Source of the DNA: Anaerolineaceae bacterium
GTDB lineage: Bacteria; Chloroflexota; Anaerolineae; Anaerolineales; Anaerolineaceae
Length of the DNA stretch: 9,795 nt
NCBI GenBank assembly: GCA_003532515.1
Contig: DOEX01000261.1
Span: forward strand, 1-9,795
Direction: 5' to 3'
Notes under the pieces: model-generated
Told to the model about the DNA's origin: nothing
Databases searched by the model: none
What the model saw: only the letters and a program-made list of their open reading frames with translations
Shown: positions 6,364 through 9,795 of the stretch, one piece after another
How positions within the stretch are numbered: position 1 is the first letter of the stretch
Layout of the letters: every line of letters starts with the position of its first letter
Translations under genes and position numbers: made by a program

Positions 6364-7287
6364 ATGACCGAAGAACTTAACCTAAGCACTGTTTTCGAAG
6401 AGGTAACAAAAGTACTTGCAACAAACCGTCAGCAACTGGACGACGCAGACGAATACAACCATAACCATGGCAGTAACATGGTCCACACCTTTAACCTGAT
6501 CCAGCAAGCTGTTGCAAGTAAAGAAGGTGAACCGGTTTCGGACCAACTCGCTTTTGCAAGTAAAATCTTAAAAGAACAGAGTACCGGCGGAACGGCTCAA
6601 ATTTATGCGGATGGCCTGAATAAGGCTTCGCAAGAATTTGTTGGCAAGGATTTTAATGCTTCCACAGCCGGCACCCTGATCAATTCCATGATGGGGATGG
6701 ATGCTGGTGCTGAACGTGGAACCGGAGATTTTCTTTCAACTTTATTAGGCTCCTTAACCAAGCCTCAGGCGGAAGAAGAGCCTCAGGCGCCGGCGCCTTC
6801 TCAACCAACCGATCTATTCGGTTCATTGATTGGCAGCCTGGCAGGACAGCAACAGACATCTGCTACGCCTGCAAGCCAGCCAGACGCAAGCGATATTCTA
6901 GGTGGATTATTCGGCGGACTGACAGGACAGCAACATACACCTGCTACGCCTGTAAGCCAGCCAGATGCAAGTGATCTTTTAGGCGGGTTACTTGGCGGAT
7001 TAACCGGTGGTGGATCCTCGCAGACGAGTTCTAGCGGTGGAATCGGCGACTTGGTCGGAAGCTTGCTTGGAGGACAATCGAGTGGAAGCCAGAGCTCAGG
7101 TCTGGATGCAAAAGATTTGTTATCGCTCGGCTTAGCTTATTTTGCTGCCAAACAAAGCGGACAATCCAACCTGCAAGCAATTATGCAGGCTCTGGGAAGT
7201 GCCAGCCCCCTGGGAAAACGGCAAGACCAGCAACAGTCTGGTGCATTAGTAATTAACACCATTCTGAATATGCTGGGAAGTAAGTAG
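6364..7287 (+). CDS. DhaL/DAK2-like N-terminal segment fused to Gly/Leu-rich tandem repeats
   Basis: I do not recognise this 307-residue protein as a named family. Residues 21-39 resemble the metal-binding loop of DhaL, the phosphotransfer subunit of dihydroxyacetone kinase: D27-A-D-E-Y-N32-H-N34-H-G-S-N-M lines up with D-A-A-I-G-D-A-D-H-G-x-N-M. The first Asp is kept, but the next two, which hold Mg-ADP in DhaL, are Asn. GGTAQIYA (75-82) echoes the DhaL segment SSGPLYG. Only about half of a DhaL domain is present, so kinase activity is unlikely. Residues 147-225 hold three units of 25-27 residues of the form QP-(D)ASD-(I/L)LGGL-GGLTGQQ-TPATPVS, then a degenerate fourth. The C-terminal 60 residues are helical. 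No signal peptide is seen. A terminator follows directly. The ribosome site is weak (AAAGG). Confidence 0.75.
   Translation: MTEELNLSTVFEEVTKVLATNRQQLDDADEYNHNHGSNMVHTFNLIQQAVASKEGEPVSDQLAFASKILKEQSTGGTAQIYADGLNKASQEFVGKDFNASTAGTLINSMMGMDAGAERGTGDFLSTLLGSLTKPQAEEEPQAPAPSQPTDLFGSLIGSLAGQQQTSATPASQPDASDILGGLFGGLTGQQHTPATPVSQPDASDLLGGLLGGLTGGGSSQTSSSGGIGDLVGSLLGGQSSGSQSSGLDAKDLLSLGLAYFAAKQSGQSNLQAIMQALGSASPLGKRQDQQQSGALVINTILNMLGSK
6802..7038 (+). repeat. In-gene tandem repeats of about 81 bp
   Basis: Three direct units lie inside the coding region: 6802-6876, 6877-6957 and 6958-7038, followed by a shorter divergent copy to about 7077. Units two and three share long near-identical stretches beginning with the codons for QPDASD and including GACAGGACAGCAACA in units one and two (GGCAGGACAGCAACA in unit one). 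All are multiples of three, so the reading frame is kept. Each encodes a Gly/Leu-rich segment followed by a Ser/Thr/Pro linker. Confidence 0.7.
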
Positions 7288-7309
7288 AAACCTATTTGTT
7301 TAGACTAAG

Positions 7310-7337
7310 AAAAACCCCTCGAATTTGAGGGGTTTTT
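7310..7337 (+). terminator. Intrinsic terminator after the LysM/DhaL-like pair
   Basis: AAAAACCCCTC (7310-7320) pairs perfectly with GAGGGGTTTTT (7327-7337) around a 6-nt loop, ending in a T run. The A-tract on the other side makes it bidirectional. It begins 22 bases after the stop of the DhaL-like gene. Confidence 0.9.
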
Positions 7338-7358
7338 CATTATTTGTTTTCTTTTTTT

Positions 7359-7478
7359 GTCATTGCGTGTGAGTATCAGTGACTTGGCGATCTATCTTTT
7401 TCGCTATCATTTCAAATGAGCTTCAGCGACTGAATCTGCCATGGTTGTCATCCTTAACACAGTGAAGAACCTTAGAAT
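7359..7478. repeat. Degenerate dispersed-repeat-like intergenic sequence
   Basis: No gene is supported here. Two stretches look like decayed copies of the short intergenic repeats that begin TGTCATTGCGAG or TGTCATCCTGAG and occur in many copies in diverse bacterial genomes. One is TGTCATTGCG (7359-7368) running to GCGATCT (7387-7393); the other is TGTCATCCTTAACACAGTG and following bases (7447-7475). In addition, 7371-7393 and 7418-7437 are imperfect direct copies with the pattern GAG-x2-TCAG-x-GACT ending in ATCT. No transposase is near. Recognition is from memory, not a search. Confidence 0.4.
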
Positions 7479-7541
7479 CGGCAAGGCAAGAACCTTGTTC
7501 CCAACTTCAAGAGCCTTCGTTTTCTCAGGCAAACAAACGAA

Positions 7542-7569
7542 AAGCCCTTCGAGGAATCTCAAAGGGCTT
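7542..7569 (-). terminator. Intrinsic terminator of the DUF4332 gene
   Basis: AAGCCCTT (7542-7549) pairs perfectly with AAGGGCTT (7562-7569). Within the loop, GAG (7551-7553) and CTC (7558-7560) extend the stem beyond a single mismatch. On the - strand the stem is followed by TTTCGTTTG, and it begins 11 bases after the stop of the gene at 7580-7984. Confidence 0.75.
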
Positions 7570-7579
7570 GTTATTCGGT

Positions 7580-7984
7580 TTAGTAGAAAACGCCGCGAGG
7601 CATATCCTTTGCCTGGTGAACCCAATCTTCTACCATCTTGTGGGAAGGTGGGCGGCGGACAAGCTTCTTCTCTTCGTTTACTTCCATAATTTTCTTAAAC
7701 AGGTTTTCCGGGTTGCGGGTAGCTAACTCAACAACTGTATCAACACCAGATTCTTCAAGAAGGTCTGAATATTCTTCTCCAACGCCCTTAACACGATAGA
7801 GGTCAGCATGGTTGACCCATTCAAGGATCAGATCTTTGCTGATACCGGCCTTCTCAGCCAGTTCCAGGCGATCCTTAGGTTGCGCTCCGGCTTTGAGCAG
7901 TGCCTCTACAGATTTGATCCCAACTTCCTGCAGTTTTGCGGCAAATACGGGACCAATACCTTCAATATCCATAATTTTTGTCAT
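7580..7984 (-). CDS. DUF4332-type helix-hairpin-helix protein
   Basis: The 134-residue protein contains two helix-hairpin-helix motifs of the kind that contact the DNA backbone without sequence preference: IEGIGPVFAAKLQEVGI (7-23) and VKGVGEEYSDLLEESGV (65-81). The spacing and overall plan match the DUF4332 family, small proteins often annotated only as hypothetical. It lacks any catalytic motif and has no signal peptide. The conserved tail (RRPPSHKMVEDWVHQAK) is also typical of the family. AAGGAG lies about 7 nt before the ATG. It has its own promoter and terminator, so it is a single-gene unit. A DNA- or RNA-binding role is inferred from the fold alone. Confidence 0.85.
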   Translation of the reverse strand: MTKIMDIEGIGPVFAAKLQEVGIKSVEALLKAGAQPKDRLELAEKAGISKDLILEWVNHADLYRVKGVGEEYSDLLEESGVDTVVELATRNPENLFKKIMEVNEEKKLVRRPPSHKMVEDWVHQAKDMPRGVFY

Positions 7985-8018
7985 GATTCTCTCCTTTTTG
8001 AAAAATTACTACTTAAAA

Positions 8019-8048
8019 AGTATAGCATAGCAATAAAAAAGTAACCAA
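8019..8048 (-). promoter_or_regulatory. Extended -10 promoter of the DUF4332 gene
   Basis: On the - strand TGC (8027-8025) followed by TATACT (8024-8019) forms an extended -10. A weak -35, TTGGTT, lies at 8048-8043 with an 18-bp spacer. Transcription would begin near 8012, giving a leader of about 28 nt that contains the AAGGAG. Confidence 0.5.
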
Positions 8049-8050
8049 TT

Positions 8051-8067
8051 AAAAGCAGGGTGCTTTT
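8051..8067. other. Small hairpin between divergent promoters
   Basis: AAAAGCA (8051-8057), GGG, TGCTTTT (8061-8067) form a perfect 7-bp inverted repeat with a 3-nt loop followed by T. It looks like a weak terminator, but it lies upstream of both flanking promoters, where no known transcript needs to end. It may instead be a protein-binding site or block read-through. Confidence 0.3.
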
Positions 8068-8133
8068 TCCTCAAAACGATCGATTATTTATGCACTTTTC
8101 GTTCAATGTTGTATAAAAGCAATCCTGTCTAAA

Positions 8134-8142
8134 TGGTATACT
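8134..8142 (+). promoter_or_regulatory. Extended -10 promoter of the SufR-like/DUF59 pair
   Basis: TGG followed by TATACT (8137-8142) makes an extended -10 with no good -35. Transcription from it would start about 10 bases before the ATG at 8161, leaving almost no leader. An alternative -10, TATAAA (8112-8117), would give a leader of about 37 nt. No strong Shine-Dalgarno precedes the ATG in either case. Confidence 0.4.
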
Positions 8143-8160
8143 GGCATCTTAGTTGAGACT

Positions 8161-8766
8161 ATGAAAAACACCAGAGAACTGATTTTGAAGACACTGGCAA
8201 TGACCAGGCAAGCGACGATCACCAAATTGTCCGCGCAATTGGACATAAATCCAATAACGGTTCGTCATCACCTCCTTATTCTTGAAGAAAAAGGGTTAAT
8301 CATGACCAGGGAAAGACGCCATGGGGTTGGGCGTCCCCACTTCATTTATCGATTGACTGACAAGGGTCAGCAAGAAGTCACTTCAAACTATCGCCACCTA
8401 AGCGAGAGTTTGCTTTCGAAGATTGAGCAGCGCTATGGTGATCAGGCATTATCTGAAATTATGGATTTGATCGGGCATGACATGGCGCCAATAAACAATC
8501 TTGACGCCAAAGACAACCTGGATGGATGGATGGACAACTTCTGCGATTTGATGGCTGAGCAAGGCTATCAGGTCGATTGGGAAGTGAACGGAGACCGTGT
8601 TTACATTCACAATACAAGCTGTCCTTATTATCACCTAAAACAAACCCATCCTGAAATTTGCTCGATGGATCGTTCGCTTTTTTCTCACGTTTTGGCTAAA
8701 GAATTACGATTTGAAGAAGACCTCTCGGCTAAAGGTCCAGGTTGTATTTATTCTTACGAGGTTTAA
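8161..8766 (+). CDS. SufR-like winged-helix regulator with a probable Fe-S cluster
   Basis: The 201-residue protein starts with a winged helix-turn-helix: TITKLSAQLDINPITVRHHLLILEEKGLI (19-47) holds the recognition helix, and R49-H60 plus FIYRLTDKG form the wing. The C-terminal part has C154, C167 and C195 in the pattern C-x12-C-x27-C, within NTSCPYY, PEIC and GPGCIYSYEV. This arrangement resembles SufR, the repressor of suf operons that binds a cluster and loses repression when the cluster is lost. C128 is a further Cys outside the pattern. It is followed by a DUF59 protein 1 bp away and lies 2.6 kb from sufCBD. It probably acts as a dimer on the suf promoter. The start lacks a good ribosome site. 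An alternative is a related ArsR/DeoR-type regulator with another target. Confidence 0.8.
   Translation: MKNTRELILKTLAMTRQATITKLSAQLDINPITVRHHLLILEEKGLIMTRERRHGVGRPHFIYRLTDKGQQEVTSNYRHLSESLLSKIEQRYGDQALSEIMDLIGHDMAPINNLDAKDNLDGWMDNFCDLMAEQGYQVDWEVNGDRVYIHNTSCPYYHLKQTHPEICSMDRSLFSHVLAKELRFEEDLSAKGPGCIYSYEV
8758..8761 (+). promoter_or_regulatory. Shine-Dalgarno that selects the 8768 start of the DUF59 gene
   Basis: GAGG (8758-8761), inside the end of the SufR-like gene, lies 6 nt before ATG 8768. A longer reading frame begins at ATG 8711 but would add 19 residues read from inside the regulator gene, without a ribosome site and without similarity to the family. Confidence 0.6.
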
Positions 8767-8767
8767 C

Positions 8768-9112
8768 ATGACTGAACATCAACCAGCAATTTGGGAAATT
8801 GACCAGACTCATCCACATTATCATGAGGATCTTGTTATCGGTCTCTCGGGTCTCGTGGACAGAGAAATTGGGCTTTCTTTTATCGAACTAGGATTGATCC
8901 GAAATATTCAGATTGAGGATGGCAAGGTCAATGTTACCATGGTCTTAACCACCCCATTCTGTCCTTATGGTCCCGAAATGATCAGCGATACCCAGGCAAT
9001 GATCGAAAGAATCATCGGGCTGCCAACCACCGTTGAACTAAGCAGCGAGTTTTGGAGCCCTGCCATGATGGACGAAGATCTCAGGGATTCCGATTGGGGA
9101 CTTTTCCCTTAG
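8768..9112 (+). CDS. MIP18/DUF59 family protein (SufT-like Fe-S maturation factor)
   Basis: The protein has 114 residues from ATG 8768. Its core, DREIGLSFIELGLIRNIQIEDG (31-52), then VNVTMVLTTPFCPYGPEM (54-71) and the tail VELSSEFWSPAMMDEDLR, match the MIP18 (DUF59) fold shared by SufT, PaaD and eukaryotic Cia2. C65 in TTPFCP is the conserved cysteine thought to touch metal or cluster in this family. Such proteins help deliver or mature Fe-S clusters; SufT is needed when demand is high. The gene lies 1 bp after the SufR-like stop, so the two should be co-translated. In this setting a role beside SufBCD is more likely than a role in phenylacetate degradation, for which no genes are present. 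The 3' end is 2 bp from the convergent SCP2 gene, leaving no room for a terminator. Confidence 0.85.
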   Translation: MTEHQPAIWEIDQTHPHYHEDLVIGLSGLVDREIGLSFIELGLIRNIQIEDGKVNVTMVLTTPFCPYGPEMISDTQAMIERIIGLPTTVELSSEFWSPAMMDEDLRDSDWGLFP

Positions 9113-9114
9113 GA

Positions 9115-9432
9115 TTACTTCAGCAAGTCAAGAAGCTTCATCGCCAACGCCATATCACCAACGATCTTCACTCTACCGGTCATGAAAGCGCTTAGAGGGT
9201 TAAGTTGACCGTGCATCAATCGGAGCGCATTGGCAGCGCTGGCTTTGACGGTCAACTGAGGTTTGGCGAGCTGACCGGGCACCACTGTGACCTTACCATC
9301 GTCTATCGTTACACCCCAATCACCCCCTCCTTCACCGGAGATAGAAAATTGTAAGAGGGCTTGAATGCCCCTGGTCTTTTCAAGATCGATTTGGCCGGGT
9401 ATATTGTTTATAAAGTCAGAGAAATTTTCCAT
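9115..9432 (-). CDS. SCP2 sterol-binding domain protein
   Basis: This 105-residue protein is a single SCP2 domain. The signs are the beta strands ALLQFSISGEGGGDWGVTID (25-44), GKVTVVPG (46-53) and KPQLTVKASAANALRLM (57-73), followed by the family's LNPLSAFMTGRVKIVGDMALAMKLLDLL (77-104). SCP2 folds have a hydrophobic tunnel that holds lipids or other apolar molecules; in bacteria they often serve as carriers or as companions to acyl-CoA and polyketide enzymes, none of which are seen here. No signal peptide is present, so it acts in the cytosol. GAGGTGA precedes the ATG at good spacing. It runs convergent to the DUF59 gene and divergent from rubredoxin. Confidence 0.88.
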   Translation of the reverse strand: MENFSDFINNIPGQIDLEKTRGIQALLQFSISGEGGGDWGVTIDDGKVTVVPGQLAKPQLTVKASAANALRLMHGQLNPLSAFMTGRVKIVGDMALAMKLLDLLK

Positions 9433-9449
9433 GGTGTCACCTCACACTT

Positions 9450-9478
9450 ATTTTACACTTTGATTTGTTGGCTACCAA
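9450..9478 (-). promoter_or_regulatory. Promoter of the SCP2 gene
   Basis: On the - strand TTGGTA (9478-9473) and TAAAAT (9455-9450) are separated by 17 bp. Its -35 lies only about 16 bp from the probable -10 of the rubredoxin gene (TATAAT, 9494-9499), so the two promoters occupy the same short stretch and may compete. Confidence 0.45.
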
Positions 9479-9493
9479 ACTCCGAAGTTATTG

Positions 9494-9499
9494 TATAAT
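9494..9499 (+). promoter_or_regulatory. Probable -10 of the rubredoxin promoter
   Basis: A perfect TATAAT stands at 9494-9499. No good -35 at 16-18 bp is visible; TTGGCT (9468-9473) is 20 bp away. The leader of about 45 nt contains an inverted repeat, GACAG (9508-9512) with CTGTC (9521-9525). Confidence 0.45.
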
Positions 9500-9549
9500 T
9501 TCAAAAGGACAGGAACGAATCTGTCAACCAAGATTTAAAAGGAGAAATA

Positions 9550-9708
9550 ATGGATAAATACGAATGCATCGCCTGCGGTTACATCTACGATCCAGCCATC
9601 GGTGACCCCACCGCCGGAATCGAACCTGGCACATCATTTGAGGACTTGCCCGAAGATTGGGTCTGCCCCGATTGCGGCGTTGGTAAGGACCAGTTCGAAA
9701 AAATCTAA
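9550..9708 (+). CDS. Rubredoxin
   Basis: This 52-residue protein is a complete rubredoxin, a small electron carrier with one iron held by four cysteines. The ligands are C6 and C9 in ECIACGY and C39 and C42 in WVCPDCGVGK. The family pattern YDPAIGDPTAGIEPGTSFEDLP between them is intact, as are the aromatic residues Y4, Y11, F30 and W37 of the core. It acts in the cytosol, typically in anaerobes as donor to oxygen- or superoxide-reducing enzymes, none of which are in this window. AAGGAG (9539-9544) lies 5 nt before the ATG. It is the only gene on its transcript, since a strong terminator follows 25 bases after its stop. It is outside the suf units but fits an iron or redox theme. Confidence 0.96.
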   Translation: MDKYECIACGYIYDPAIGDPTAGIEPGTSFEDLPEDWVCPDCGVGKDQFEKI

Positions 9709-9733
9709 ATCGATCAATAATCTACCATTCATG

Positions 9734-9757
9734 AAAAAGGCGCGATCGCGCCTTTTT
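9734..9757 (+). terminator. Perfect-palindrome terminator after rubredoxin
   Basis: AAAAAGGCGCGA (9734-9745) is followed by its exact reverse complement (9746-9757), giving a 10-bp stem with a GATC loop, an A tract before it and five T after it. It should stop transcription from either side. The centre holds GCGATCGC (9742-9749). Confidence 0.9.
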
Positions 9758-9795
9758 GTCTTTATCGTTCTTCTCTTTTGTAAACCCTCTCTTTT

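Noticed and set aside
6785..6798. 14-bp palindrome AGGCGCCGGCGCCT
   Set aside because: It lies in codons for Gln-Ala-Pro-Ala-Pro in a low-complexity linker; such GC-rich symmetry follows from codon choice and has no regulatory context.
6802..7038. Possible CRISPR-like array
   Set aside because: The units are contiguous in-frame coding repeats without spacers, so this is a protein repeat.
7441..7689. Reading frame on the + strand across the repeat region and DUF4332 gene
   Set aside because: It crosses repeat-like DNA and a terminator and runs antisense to a well-supported gene. Such short frames are common in dispersed repeats.
8711..8767. Extended N-terminus of the DUF59 protein starting at ATG 8711
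   Set aside because: It would overlap the SufR-like gene by 56 bp, has no ribosome site, and the extra residues do not fit the family. ATG 8768 has GAGG at the right distance.
9742..9749. HIP1-like octamer GCGATCGC
   Set aside because: It is simply the centre of the terminator palindrome. One copy is no evidence of the cyanobacterial HIP1 family, and the rest of the window lacks it.

Overview
This 9.8 kb window looks like ordinary chromosomal DNA from a moderate-GC bacterium. I see no rRNA, tRNA, CRISPR array, integrase or transposase. The mix of genes fits a Chloroflexota (Anaerolineae-type) genome: a sufCBD operon ending in a small SH3-like protein, a DUF4332 helix-hairpin-helix protein, a SufR-like regulator paired with a MIP18/DUF59 protein, a stand-alone SCP2 domain and a small rubredoxin. 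That placement is inference and was not tested by any search.

Layout. (1) 1-267 is a gene-free leader with a promoter and a perfect 14-bp inverted repeat at the likely transcription start. (2) 268-1724, + strand: a SAM-dependent methyltransferase and a PIG-L (LmbE-type) deacetylase, translationally close. (3) 1711-5560, - strand: sufC-sufB-sufD plus a small SH3-like protein, with almost no gaps and one strong promoter (TTGACT-N17-TATAAT). The last gene overlaps the deacetylase tail to tail by 14 bp. (4) 5805-7287, + strand: a cytosolic Ala/Lys/Glu-rich helical protein with a C-terminal LysM domain, then a protein whose N-terminus resembles half of a DhaL (DAK2) domain with metal-binding Asp changed to Asn, followed by Gly/Leu-rich tandem repeats; a clear terminator ends this pair. 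(5) 7338-7579: degenerate dispersed-repeat-like sequence and a second terminator. (6) 7580-7984, - strand: a DUF4332 protein. (7) 8161-9112, + strand: SufR-like regulator and MIP18/DUF59 (SufT-like) protein. (8) 9115-9432, - strand: SCP2 domain protein; 9550-9708, + strand: rubredoxin, closed by a perfect-palindrome terminator.

How it may work together. SufC, SufB and SufD form the Fe-S cluster assembly scaffold. The DUF59 protein is likely a maturation or carrier factor. The SufR-like protein, with three C-terminal Cys in a C-x12-C-x27-C pattern, could sense Fe-S status and repress suf genes. Rubredoxin adds a one-iron electron carrier. Cysteine desulfurase (sufS) and sufU are not in the window, so sulfur supply must be encoded elsewhere. 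The methyltransferase/deacetylase pair looks unrelated and is probably involved in glycan or small-molecule modification. The LysM/DhaL-like pair is the least understood part and the best candidate for something undescribed.
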